Translations under genes and position numbers: made by a program
Assembly: GCA_948474755.1 (NCBI GenBank)
Contig: CAOLHI010001288.1
Location: 341,998-405,997 of the forward strand
DNA from: Ctenosaura bakeri
Taxonomy: Eukaryota; Chordata; Lepidosauria; Squamata; Iguanidae
Reading direction: 5' to 3'
DNA length: 64,000 nucleotides
In this document: piece after piece, positions 1 to 11,796 of the stretch
How the letters are laid out: each line of letters opens with the position of its first letter
Position numbering within the stretch: position 1 is the first letter of the stretch
The notes under the pieces: generated by a model
What the model was told of the DNA's origin: nothing
Database searches by the model: none
What the model saw: only the letters and a program-made list of their open reading frames with translations

Positions 1-3000
1 ATAAACCAAGGCCGTATGGTTTAAGGAGAAAAAGAAACACTGAATGTCCTCTAGGCAAAGGCAACTTTTGACTCTGACCCTTTCCACAGAAGAGCGGCAT
101 GCTGTCACAGGGACGCAAGAGAAGCGGGACTGTGATGATGTTTCTGATGCTTCGCAGACCCACCCTTCTTGAGTGCAAATGGCTACCTTTTCACCCTCTC
201 TTGCTATAGTTTGGGTGATAAGAAAGAGGAGGGGAGCCAAGGGATCCTTTCTTCACATATTGATTCAAACTAGGTAAGCACTACTTGAATACACCTTTAG
301 CTTTCTGAAGGATGGGGATTTCACTAGATTTGGTATCCTGATTATGGTGTTCAGAGTCATCAGACTGTGCCCACATTCAACCTCATGTTCGTATTCCATT
401 TGAAAAATGGAAGCAGTCACACTAATCTGCCTAGTAGTTGAAATTAATATAAGGTTTATTGGCTTAATGTAAGTAAAACACTCACTCAAAAAAGAAAACA
501 AAACACAAAAACAGGGCTTGGCTTTTTGAGCTAATAGGTAGCCCCAACTATATAAGAACTATTGAATCAAGGGGGATGAGTAAAACCAACACTTCTGGAA
601 GTTTGTCTGGTAAGGATTGGAGGAAGGAGAAATGTTTGCCATGTTCTGAATCCTTTGTAATAAGTAGAATGGAGAAAAAAAAAGGGACATCTCTATCCCT
701 CGTGGCCTAACAGGTGAAAGGAAACAAAGAAAGAATGTTACCGCTTTGACTCTATAGTTCCTCAGTGATTACCAGATGAGGACCTCCATGGTACACAGGA
801 CTTCCTTGGCATGTTGTTGAAATGCCTAATCAGTAAAGGGCAAAGGCATATGTTGGATGTTCTGAATGTTTACCATCAAAACGTAGGGTAAAGGAACATA
901 TATGAAGAAAGACCTATGGCTTTCTAAAGGACTGCATGTTTTGCATATAGAATATCCAGAAATTAGTCCATGTATTCCATGGTATTTCTTATTAACAAGA
1001 CACAGATTAAGGAATGAATGGTTTTGTGAGTTCGTCCCATTTCAAAAAAGGCATTATTGCCAAAGAGAGAGTTCAGTCACCAACCACTGTGATTGTAATG
1101 TGAACCATGCAAGAACTTTTCATATAACAGCCAAGGTTCTATATCCTTGGAGGTGGAATATGACACTCCATCTGTGGGGTTGCTTTGGGATGCCAGTTCT
1201 AATGCATGTGGAAAGCAGCTTCTGAGTGTGGATTTCACCCTTCCATGGCCATTTAGTGGCTTGGGAGGAGTTTTGGGATAGATAGGTGGATAGTGTTCAC
1301 TTGCATGTCTGCAGCTGACAGGAAACAGCAACTTTTGCACTGCTGAATCTCTAGTAAATGTGCTGGAGATCAGGTATGTGGAAAATTTTGGCAGGTGATG
1401 GCTGTTCTTTCCTACCAAATATAGACAAATGCTTCCTGGAAACAGAAATCCATACTCAACTCCTAAATGTCCCCCTTCCATGGCCAAAAGCCAATGAGTC
1501 CCTGTGTTGTGAAAAGGGAGGCATTGCACAGGAGGAGATTCTTGTGCAAAATCTGTAAGAAAATATATGCATAACCACAAATTTGAAACACATATATCAC
1601 TAGCAGAATTCCAAACAATATTTTCAAATTGAAGCTTATCAAAATTTAAGATTTAAAGCATCATAGTAGACTGCTTTGTATTAGCCCTTGTTAATTTTTT
1701 TTAGGATTTTATTGGTGTCCAAATGAGATAAGAAAAGAATTAGAAAGAGAAATAAATCAAAACAAGTAACTTTGCTTGTATACCTTTGTCAAAAAATAAA
1801 TATCAATAGATGATCTATTGTTTTGCTATTGCTGTTTCCACACAGATAAGCAAAATTTTGAGATGTAGTTGTCTTGAAATGACCTCATGCCAGATGATAG
1901 TCTATTCAGCCAAGTTTTACAAAAAATTTCTTCCCTATTCTGCAAAAGTTGGAACTTACGAATAAGAGGCTGGCAAATAAACAACATTCATATTGAGGAT
2001 CTTTTTTTAAAGGAAATTGCTTATGTTTTATCAGAGATATTACATCCACAAATCACAGACAACAAGTCAAGTATCTGTTTTGCAAAAGAATCAAATAGAT
2101 TTCTTCCAAATATTCTCAGGTAAGCCTTGCAAGATGAAAGGAAGGAGGCCACAATTGTTAAATTAAACTAAAACCAATAATTAAATGTCCCAACTTAATT
2201 GCCTCAGTGAATGAAGATAATACAGGGGAAAAAAATATGTCAGTATAACACATGATCCCCTGAGCCTTTGAGAAGGGTTCTCATCCTTTTGACATAAGAA
2301 AAGTTTTACTTGCCAGTTTCCATAAGGCAGCTTTCATTTCTTTGTTCCTCAGACTATATATTATAGGATTTAATGTTGGAGCAATAACTGAATAGGACAG
2401 AGAAAGCCATTTGTCAGTGTCCAAAGAGTAACTTGATTTGGGTCTCGTATACATGAAGATCCCTGTGCCATAGAAAAGTGTTACTACGATAAGGTGAGAA
2501 GAACATGTAGAGAATGCCTTGTGTCTGCTTTTTGTTGACTTCATCTTTAGGACAGTGAGGATGATCTGACTGTAAGATAGCAAAACAAGAAAGAAAGGCA
2601 ACATGATTACCACACCAGCAGCCCCAATGACTTGGACTTCATTCCAGTAGGTATTGCCACAGACAAGTAGAAGCAATGGCTGGATTTCATAGTAGAAATG
2701 ATTAATTACATCTGATTTGCAAAATGGCCAGGTAAAGATGAAAGTTGTATGTCCAGCAGCCACCATGATGGCTGTAACACAAGATGCTGCAGACAGTTGA
2801 ATGCATACTCTCTTCTTCATGATGGCTGTATATTGCAGTGGGAGGCATATGGCCACATAGCAGTCATAGGACATGACATAGGACATGACAGAAAGGAGAA
2901 AGCACTCTGTGGCACCAAGGAGTAAAAAGAAATATCCATCCAACAAACGAGATGATGTTTTTTCCAAGCCAAGAGTCACTAGCATGTTGGGAATGGTAAC

Positions 3001-5760
3001 TGAGGTAAAGCCCATTTCCAAGACAGACAACATCCTCAGGAAAAAATACATGGGTGTCTGAAGGGTAGCATCAGCAGTTGTGACAATGACAATGACGATA
3101 TTGCCAAGCATTGTAAAAATGTACAGGCATAGAAACACAGTAAAGAAAACCAATTTCATTTCTGAGAGTTTGGAGAATCCCAGTATAACAAATTCAGTAG
3201 TAACCCATGTTTTGTTCTTTACGGCATAATTTTCAGTATGTTTCGCCTTGAGAATTAAAAAGAGAAAATATTATTAGTATCATCATCATCATCATTATCA
3301 TCGTCATTATCAATATCACCAGCATCATTTTCAGCTTAGTATTCATATTAGAAGGGGAAAGCAATGGGAATCCTACTCTTTCATTCTTCATGTGTGGCAG
3401 TGATTTGCAGATCAGTATGTGCACCTATTTCAAAACTGAGAACCATCATTCTGTCAGTGTGAATCAAGCAAATCTAATGTAGAGGTTAAGACAGAACTAA
3501 CTACAACATGTGACCCTATACCATACTAAAAGGATCTCTTGTTCTTAATGAAATTATTGCCTTGACTGTATAGCTAAAAGCAATGGAAGCAAGTTACACA
3601 GAATGGGATGGAACTTGCCTCTAAGCAACATAGAAAAGGCTGTGCAGTTAGCTTCACAGTCACCCTGTAAACTGGGTTATTTTGAACTATGTGGCATAGT
3701 TAAGTCTCCTTAGTGAATTTCATATGGAAATAGGAAATTCAGCCTAGAAGATTACACAGCCCACCTACTACCCTGCAGTGCGCTGCAGTGACCTTTCTGT
3801 CTGCAAATTTCTCCATCTGTTTAGCTGCTGGGCTTTCTAACAACTGAAGACTACCTTTTTCAATCTACCACACTTCATATTTGTTGTCCTACAAATTCTT
3901 ATCCACCCCAGTTGTTACAAATAAGTATGAGGATGATGTAATTTGTAGTCAAAGACATCTGGAAAACAGTAAAGTGAGGACACCTGTCATAGGAGATGAC
4001 TGCCTGAAGTAAAATTCATGCATATCATCCTAAAATTTTTAGATTAAGAAAGTCAGTGTGTTTTTCCAGATTTTGAGAAAGAATCTGAGTGTCACCGGAT
4101 AAAGCAGTATAAGAATGTCTTGAGGGCTTTGCTACACTAAAAGCCAACAGCAGAAGCTGTAGAAAGGAAGTAATTGAGGACTAAACTCCTATTTTGTCAA
4201 GCAAGAACACCAAAACGTGTACACACCAAAATAAGATAACAGCTGAAGGCTATGTAATCTTGTTTATATTTACCATTCATTATGTGGGCATTAAAACTGA
4301 ACAGCAAACTGAATATAAAAAGGCTTCCTTATAAAAAGTAGTACCAGTCTTTGTTATTCTGCAGTTCAACCCAAATCCTTCACGGAAGTTTATATGAAAA
4401 GCATAAGTGCCTTCAGAAGAATTTCACAGTGCGAAAGCACTTCCCGCCTTTTTCAAAGATGTTACTGATTTTAGAAATCTGGGGAAAAAAATCTAGATTT
4501 GGAATATAAAAGAAAAAGAGAGAGGCCTTCAATTTGTACCAAAAAACAGAAATTTGAGTGTGTATCTTTGACCCCCAGATTACACAGATCTACTAAGAAA
4601 TAAGCCCAACTGAGCTTTACAGACAGAGAGGAACAGTCTTTCAGCCCTGGATAGTTTTTGGAATTTTATCTTCTGGTGTTCCAGAACTATGATATAGGTA
4701 GACACTATTTTTCTGCAGTTTGCTGTTGAGCTTTCTCCCATCTCCCCAGAATCAGATCTCTAATATTTCACTCCTTGCTAGGAGACCAAGATTTCCTTCA
4801 CCCTCAAAGCATGTTTTTTCAAATCAGGAATAAACATTTTAGTGCCATTTCTACAGCCCATGGAGGCAATAACTGGCCTCGACACATTCAAATCTTTCCT
4901 TCAAATAATGCAAATTGGTTTCTGTTAACATATAAAGATATTTAAATTACTTTACTGTTAATTCTTCTCTCACTTGAAGAAAACATGAAACTGAATGTAC
5001 AGCTCTGCTAACTGTAGGTCAAGTTCTATTTTCCATCAGTTCTTTTTGGGAAAACTTTCATCAAAAAGCAATCTTTTTTTTTTTAAAAAAATTATTGTTA
5101 CAAAAAATTATTCCCAAACCTTAGTCAAAGGATGGCCAGAGCATTCCAGATGACTTTCATAGTACTCTAAGTGTATCTGGTCATATATAACAACATCTTG
5201 CAAAACATTTGCAGAGAAAGAAATACGATATAAGAACAACATCTGAAGAAAAACTTGATGGAGAAAGAACAGAATTAAAAACAAAAAAACAAAACAAAAA
5301 CAAACCCAAAACAAACAAACAACTCCACAGTACCAATAGTGGAATCAAAGTGAGATATCTTGTATCCTTCAATCTCATTTTCTCTTTGTTACTTTCCATC
5401 CTGAGTAGAATTGACTGAGCTTGTTTTAAATATCTTTATGTATTCCAGGGATGAAAGTCTTCATGCGTAAGAACCTTGATATAATTAGCCTCACTGAAAT
5501 AATGAATGTAGTACATTTGACCCAATGGAATACCTGGTAAAATAGGTACTGACTAGGCTACCGCAAGTAATACTTCTTTTCTCTTGAGGTTTTTGCTTCT
5601 TTCTAGTAGTCAACTTAATGAGTTTTCCTAGATAAATCAATATGTCTCCCTATCAGAATTTTGTTAAAATTATTAATAGACACTTGGTGATGGTAGTGAT
5701 TGTTATGGTAACAGTATTAAAAAATAGCAAGCAGTCTAAGCTGTCATCCAAGCAAGGAAA
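1..5760. repeat. Segmental duplication copy A (carries OR-1)
   Basis: This copy aligns by eye with copy B (6766-11310). Examples are 1-90 with 6880-6970, 1805-2270 with 7530-7980, the OR genes themselves, and 5690-5760 with 11180-11245. A third partial copy lies at 28565-30110. Apart from the OR at 2281-3222 I see no gene: 1-2280 is OR downstream flank and 3240-5760 is OR upstream flank with short degenerate ORFs only. An imperfect ATC/ATT trinucleotide run lies at about 3278-3315. The left edge of the copy is cut by the window. Confidence 0.8.
2281..3222 (-). pseudogene. OR-1: family-10-like olfactory receptor, open frame but probably inactive
   Basis: A class II odorant receptor, resembling family 10 (OR10A-like), a seven-helix GPCR of olfactory neurons. 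The open frame from an internal Met (3159) to the TGA at 2281 covers TM1-TM7. It keeps a TM1 GN, PMYFFL, KAFSTCSSHLIVV and NPIIYSLRN. Read in frame upstream, the N-terminus continues for 21 codons (NKTWVTTEFVILGF), but the codon aligned with the expected start is GTA (3222-3220), not ATG. A splice-acceptor-like TTCTCAAG lies just upstream. A 12-bp tandem duplication (2866-2889) adds four residues before the DRY motif, which reads DCY. Two local deletions (net 15 bp) remove the TM3 region holding the conserved cysteine. Both changes keep the frame. Translation from 3159 would lack the N-terminal glycosylation site. I infer loss of function; a shortened product cannot be excluded. Confidence 0.85.
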
Positions 5761-5762
5761 GT

Positions 5763-6161
5763 TCACCTCCCTATCAGTAAGTCCAATATGGGGTGCATAG
5801 CCTCATCTCTTTTGGAGATCACAAAGTATCCGGAAAAGAAGCCCTGATGCAGAGATGATGGAGGAACCAGCTCTATAACTACTTTCTGAAGCAATGCAGA
5901 TTCTTTTGCCTTCAGCACAGGAGAAGGTTGAGTAACACAGAGACAACCTATGAGAGGGGGTCTGTGAAACTCTATGGTGTACCCTTTGGTGATGATGTCC
6001 AACACCCAAGCATACAAGGTGATAGAGGCCCAAACATGATGGAACTTGCTCAACCTGTCACCGAAGGTAGGCATTGGAGCAGATGGTGTGGTAAAGTCAA
6101 CAGTATCAAGGATAGTGATGTAGAAGTGTCCCTGGGATTGCCCTAAATCATGCTGCAGCAA
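5763..6161 (-). mobile_element. DIRS-like retrotransposon reverse transcriptase fragment
   Basis: An open stretch of about 130 codons contains blocks typical of the start of DIRS-type reverse transcriptases. These are a WVLDIITKGYTIEFHRPP block, a block ending ELVPPSSLHQGFFSGYF, and VISKRDEAMHPILDL (consensus-like F(Y)SxYFxxxKxDGGxRPILDL). The GG of the family motif is replaced by EA and the rest of pol, gag and the tyrosine recombinase are absent, so it is a dead fragment. Copy B keeps the sequence on either side (11230-11330) but lacks most of this piece. It was therefore inserted in A, or deleted from B, after the two copies formed. Confidence 0.65.
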
Positions 6162-6765
6162 TAATGATAGTAATTCATTTGGAGTCAGTGGTATATTCTT
6201 CAGTCACTACAGCTAAATATTTGTTGCAGTTCAGAACCTGTAAAAAAAAAATGGACATGGCATATTTGCATAGAAATGGTGTTTTTTGTGCAGAAAGTAA
6301 TAAATGGTCAAAAATATGTTTTTCAAATTTCCCTGTTAGGAAGAACTCTGGACCAAGAAGAATGTTTACAGTTTGGGATTTATTCCACTCAAAATCCACA
6401 CTTGCTTGTTTTCTGCAAAACAAAACAAAACATAAAAACATATAAATAATGCTGTTTTGCTAAGTAAATAAATAAATATGCCTTCTTATTTGAACTCTGT
6501 AAGAGTATTCATTGATAGTTGGTGGCGTATGGTAATGATGGTCTTTAGCATTAACAATCAACCTAAGGTTCAGCATCATTCAGCCAAAGCTAAGTACCTT
6601 ATTGATTCTTCCATTGAAATCCCATGGAATAGGCTTGGTCATGCAGTAATACTAATGGCACAACTTATTTGGAATATTCTACAATTTTTTCCCGGTCCAT
6701 CTCAGAGGTCATGCAGGATTATATCTTATTTATCTTGATTTATTTATCTTGTGGGAGTCACGCAA
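6162..6765. other. Gene-free spacer between duplication copies A and B
   Basis: AT-rich sequence. The first 100 bases align loosely with 11300-11400 of copy B. Short ORFs on both strands overlap each other and show no recognisable domain. I see no gene here. Confidence 0.5.
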
Positions 6766-8001
6766 CCACAAGTTGTAACCACAAGTTAAACACATATATA
6801 TCACCAATAGGATTCAAAACAGTATTTCAAAATTAAAAATTATCAAAATTTTAAGTAACAAAAATCCATGGGTTATTCCAAGTAATAAACCAAGGTTGAA
6901 TAAATGTTGTGTGGCTTTGAGGAGAAAGAGAAAGACAGAATGTCCACTGGACAAAGACAATTTTAGACTATGACCTTTTCTGCAGTTTACTGTGTTTTGA
7001 AGACATCAGGTGCGAGTCCCAGTGTTGTCTCTGCCAGGAGAGGAGTGTGACAGGAGCACTCCCCTTCACACTAGCTGTCTTCACAAATGGAGGAAGCACA
7101 ATTGCACCTCCTCTTCCTTCCACTGTGCATCTGGGTACTGTCTGAGGCTGCGCTGGGGGTAGGAAGCAAAGCCATTGCACTTCCAGGACCTCTATACACC
7201 AGGTAAGTGCAGGTGGGTGGTGGGATGGTGGGGCATCTGCCAGACATTGATAGGGAAAACCAGTCAATGATTTGCTGTGCAGTCACACTGCCTGGGGATG
7301 GGAGAAATAAGAGACCTGGACAACATCATGCAGAACAATCATCTGAGTGCCATCCTTTTCCAGTACACAATATGGGACAACGATGTCAAGGGTGACAGGA
7401 AAAGTTGATAGTTTTGGAAGTTCCTCCAATAAGTATGGGAGTAAAGAGAATTTTTCACCATGTCAATCAAAAGAATAAATGAAGTAACTTTAAAGATCTT
7501 TGAGGAAAGAACAAATCTCATACATGACCCACAGTTTTGCTATTGCTTTCTCCACACAGATATACAGAATATTGAAATGCAGTTGTCTTAAAATAACCAT
7601 ATATTAGATGATAGTATATTCAGTTATGTTTTACAAAAAAAAAGTTCTTCTTTATTTTACAAAATTTGGAACATGTGGTATAAGATGCTAGTACATCAGC
7701 AAACATTCATACTGAGGATCTTTCATTTTTAGCAAATTGCTATTTTTTAATAACAGAGATTACATTAAGAAATCAAAAACAATAAGCTAAGTATCTGTTC
7801 TACAAAAGAATGAGGCTATCAATTTTTTTCCAGTTGTTCTCAGGTAAGACTGGCAGGATGAAAGGAAGGAAGCCACAAAGGCTGAATTTAACTAAAACCA
7901 ATAATTAAATGTCCCAAGTCAGTTGCCTCAGTGAAAGACTATACACAGGGCAAAAATGTGTCACTATAACACATGAAACACTGAACTTGGGAGATGAGTT
8001 T

Positions 8002-8946
8002 TTACCCTTTTGACATAAGAACCATTTTATTTGCCAGTTTCCAAAGGCTGCTTTCATTACTTACTTTCCTCAAGCTACATATGATAGGGTTCAGTGCCGG
8101 TGTAATAACTGTATAGGACAGAGAGAGTCATTTGTCAGTATCCAAAGAATAACTTGACTTGGGTCTTGCATACATGAACATGACTATACCATAGAAAAGG
8201 GTGACTACAATGAGGTGAGAAGAACAGGTGGAGAATACCTTGTGTCTGCTTTTCAGAGATCTCATCTTTAGGATAGTGAGGATGATCTGGCTGTAAGATA
8301 CCAAAATAAGAAGGAAGGGCAACATGGTTACCACACCAGAAGCCAGAATGACTTGGACTTCATTCCAGTAGGTATTGCCACAGACAAGTGGGAGCAATGG
8401 TTGGATTTCACAGTAGAAATGATTAATTACATTTGATCTACAAAACGACAAGGTAAAGATGAAAGTTGTATGTCAAGCAGCCACCATGATGGCTGTAACA
8501 CAAGATGCTGCAGACATCTGAATACACACTGTCTCATTCATGATGGCTTTATATCTCAGTGGGAGGCATATGGCCACATAGCGGTCATAGGACATGACAG
8601 AAAGGAGACAGCACTCTGTGGCACCAAAGAGTAGAAAGAAATATAGTTGTGCTGCGCACCCGACAAATGAGATGGTGGGTTTTTTCCCCAAGCAAAGAGT
8701 CACTAGCATGTTGGGAATGGTGACTGAGGTAAAGCCCATTTCTAAGATAGACAAGATCCTTAGGAAGAAATACACGGGCATCCGAAGGATAGGATCAGTA
8801 GTTGTAACAATGACAATGACAATATTGCCAAGCATTGTAAAAACATACAGGCATAGAAACACAGTAAAGAAAATCAATTTCAATTCTGAGAGTTTGGAGA
8901 ATCCCAGTATTGCAAATTCAGTAGTAACCCATCTTCTGTTTTCTAT
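8002..8946 (-). pseudogene. OR-2: family-10-like olfactory receptor pseudogene
   Basis: The tandem paralogue of OR-1 is recognisable along its full length. It keeps the TM3 segment SFVGCAAQLYFF and an intact MSYDRYVAIC motif, both damaged in OR-1. It is disabled by TGA at 8475-8473 (TM4; Gly in OR-1) and TGA at 8130-8128 (before TM7; Trp in OR-1). The codon aligned with the initiator is ATA (8946-8944), in the context ACCATAG, one base from a strong ACCATGG start. A pair of compensating single-base indels alters a few codons near the C-terminus. Read from the lost start to the TAA at 8002-8004 the frame is 945 nt. OR-1 measures 942 nt, exactly as its 12-bp gain and 15-bp loss predict. Confidence 0.93.
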
Positions 8947-10349
8947 GGTATAATTTTCAGTATATTTTGCCTTGAGAATTAGAAAGAGAAATTATTATTA
9001 GCATCCTCCTCCTCTCCTCACCTTTATCTTCTTCCTCTGAATCTTTCCTCTTCATTAGAAGAGGAAAGCAATGGAAATCCAGCTCTTTCATTCCATATGG
9101 GTGACATTGATTTGTACATCAGTATGTATAACAGTTTCAGGATGGAGGACCACAACTTTGCGAGTGCCAACCAACCAGTTCCAATGTAGTGGTTAACAAA
9201 AAACTAATGGCAACATCTGGTCCTGTAACATATTACTTAAAGTATGTTAAACTAAAAAAGATATTGTTAATTGTTTGGTCTGTATTCTCATTTATCACTC
9301 TGACTGTCTATACTTTCACTTTTCTAGGGACTATACATATACTTCCATAGCATATATAGGCACAATAATGCATATATCCAGGCAGATAGGGGTGGAACTT
9401 GACAGAATGGGATGGAAGTTGCCTCTGAGCAACATAAAAAGGGCTGTGTGGTTAGCCTCACAATTGCCCTGTAAGGTGGGTTATTCTGAAAGATATTCAA
9501 CACAGTCAATGCTGCTTAGTGAGTGTCTAATGGAAATAGAGATTCAGCCTAGAAGATTATACATACCACCCATGGCACCGCACTTCCCTTCATTGGCCTT
9601 TCTGTCTGCAAATTTCACTGTTTCTCTGGCTATCTGGCTTTCTAACAACCTTCTCCAATCTACCACTCTCCAGATATGTTGTTCTGCAACTTCTCATTCT
9701 TTTAGTAGGCACAAATACATGTGTTAACTGTGGATGATCAAATTTGTAGTCAAAGACATCTGGGAAGCACCAAAGTGAAGACCTGTCCTAGCAAATGTCC
9801 TACTGCCTGAAGAAAAATGCAAGGAAATCATCCTAAGATTTTTAGATTAAAAAGCTCAGACTGTTTTTCCAGATTTGGAAAAGATATCTGAGCTTCACCA
9901 GTCAAAGCAGGATCAGAGTGCGTTCAAGGTTTTACTACATGAAAATCAAGCAGCAGATACTATGTGAAGGAAATGCCTGAAGACTTAATTCCCCTTTAAT
10001 TAAGCAAGAAAACCAAAACAGATATCACTCCAATAAGACAACAAATGAAGGCTATGTAATCTTCTTCATACTTACCATTCCAAACTGAACTGTAAACCAA
10101 ATATAATAACTCTTCCTTATAATATGTAGCACAAGTCTTTGTTACTCTGAAGTCCAGCTCAAACCCATTATGGAAGCTTATATGAAAAATGTAAATGTAT
10201 TCAGAAAAACTTCACAGTGTGAAAGTATGTCCAGCATTTTGAAAGATAGATAATACTTTTCATAGGACCCCAAATGTATCCATTCATATACGCAAATATC
10301 TTGTAAAATATTTGCAGAGAAAGTAATAATGCATAAGCACAATATCTTA

Positions 10350-10770
10350 GGCCCTTTTCGCATGGCATTTCTGAAGCGAAAGGTCCCCTTGAGTGTTGCG
10401 TAAATGTGAGGAGTGATCCACATGACACACTCACATTTGTGCGATGCTCAAGAGCCTGACGCAGGCCGTGCATGCATTTTTTCATTTTCAGCTAAAAGCC
10501 GGAAATGCTGCACGGTTGTGCGTTGCTCCGAGGCCCCGCATGCACTTACCTTATGTGCGGAGCCTCGGGAGCCAGGCTGGTCTTGCGTCCTCTCCTCAGT
10601 GCAGCCTGGGAGGTCCCAGGCTGCACTGCGAATGGAAGAGGTGGAGTGCTCACTCAACCAGGAAGCAGCTGTGGAGCCGAAGCAGGAGGGATTCAGGATC
10701 GTTCCACCAAAGGCTTCCTGCGTGAGCCTCCCACTCCAGCATCGGGAAAAGGTAAGATGCAAAAAGGGTC
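10350..10770. mobile_element. Harbinger-type non-autonomous DNA transposon, 421 bp
   Basis: A GC- and CpG-richer segment starts GGCCCTTTTCGCAT and ends ATGCAAAAAGGGTC, imperfect inverted termini. TTA lies on both sides (10347-10349 and 10771-10773), a 3-bp target-site duplication as expected for PIF/Harbinger. Copy A has the empty site near 5240-5250 (AACATCTGAAGAAAA against AATATC-TTA...TTA-AAGAGA). Inside is a perfect 28-bp palindrome at 10599-10626. ORFs on both strands here are compositional and encode no transposase. Confidence 0.8.
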
Positions 10771-11310
10771 TTAAAGAGACTCTGATGGAGAAAAGAAAAC
10801 CAGGAAAAAATACAGTACTAATCATCAAATCAAATGGAAATAACTTATATCCTTTGATCTTATTTTCTCTTTGTTACTTTCCATCTTGAGCAGAAAATAC
10901 TGGGGTTCTTTTAAATATTTTTACAGATTCCAGGGAGGTAGACTTCCATGTGTCACAATCTTGATATAATTAGTCTTACTGAAATAATTAGTGTGTTGCT
11001 TTTGGTCCAATGGAACATCTGGTAATAGGTAACGACTAACCTACTGCAAGTAATACTTTTCTTCTTCTTCTGCTTTCTATTTCTTTCTAGTAGTCAACCT
11101 AATTAGTTTTCCTAGGTAAATCAATATGTTTCCCTATTTCAATTCTGTTAAGATTATTATTGACACTTGATGATGATGGTGATTGTGATGGTGTCAGTAG
11201 TAAAGGATAACAACTAGTCTAAGCCATCACGCAGCCAAAGGAGAGCATTTTGTTTTTTCTTCCACTTAAATCTCTGGGGTTAGCCTAAAACTTTCTGCAG
11301 CAATAACAGT

Positions 11311-11796
11311 AATACTTTATTTGGATCATGTGGAATATTTTAAGTTGTTTCAGGTAAAGAGATGTAATAAAAACAGATGTAATAAATACAGTAAACAGCA
11401 AATCTTTCATCTGATGTGGAAACCCAACTTCCCCTTATCCTTAGGATCTGAATGACAGATAGGGATATGTTAAAAAAGTGTTCTGTGCAGGGCCTGTAAC
11501 AGAGTAGCTACTACACCACTACTATACCATGCTGGATCTCACTTGCATCAGTCCATACTACTTACTTTATCTTACTTCACAAAATTGTTCTGAGGACAAG
11601 ACAGGAGCAATGCAGAGTTTTAAATGCAATGAAGAAAAATATAGATCTTGGTATTAATAAAAGAATGAAAATGAAGAGAAAACTCATAGTGAAAGCATAT
11701 CACATCAATTTACAACTTTTTTTTAAAAAAAATCAAACAATAAAATAACATGAGCTCAAAATATTTAAAAAGTTAGTTAATGAGCTGAACATTGTG
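11311..11796. other. V2R-A 3' flank
   Basis: AT-rich sequence downstream of the V2R-A stop codon. 11520-11796 aligns well with 26890-27160, which shows that the homology continues past the coding end. I see no convincing AATAAA-type signal close to the stop. Confidence 0.6.

Larger units (their letters stand above)
6766..11310. repeat. Segmental duplication copy B (carries OR-2)
   Basis: This is the second copy of the OR unit. The order differs from copy A: 6766-6860 matches A 1568-1655, then 6880-7000 matches A 1-115, 7390-7480 matches A 565-650, and from 7525 it follows A 1805 onward. A relatively GC-rich stretch at 7010-7340 has no counterpart in A and no recognisable gene. The upstream part (8960-10349 and 10774-11240) follows A 3240-5700. 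It is interrupted by a Harbinger-type insertion. OR-2 is the only gene remnant. Confidence 0.75.

Noticed and set aside
10413..10889. Overlapping ORFs on both strands of up to 158 codons
   Set aside because: They are produced by the GC-rich Harbinger-type element, are absent from copy A and have no transposase motif.
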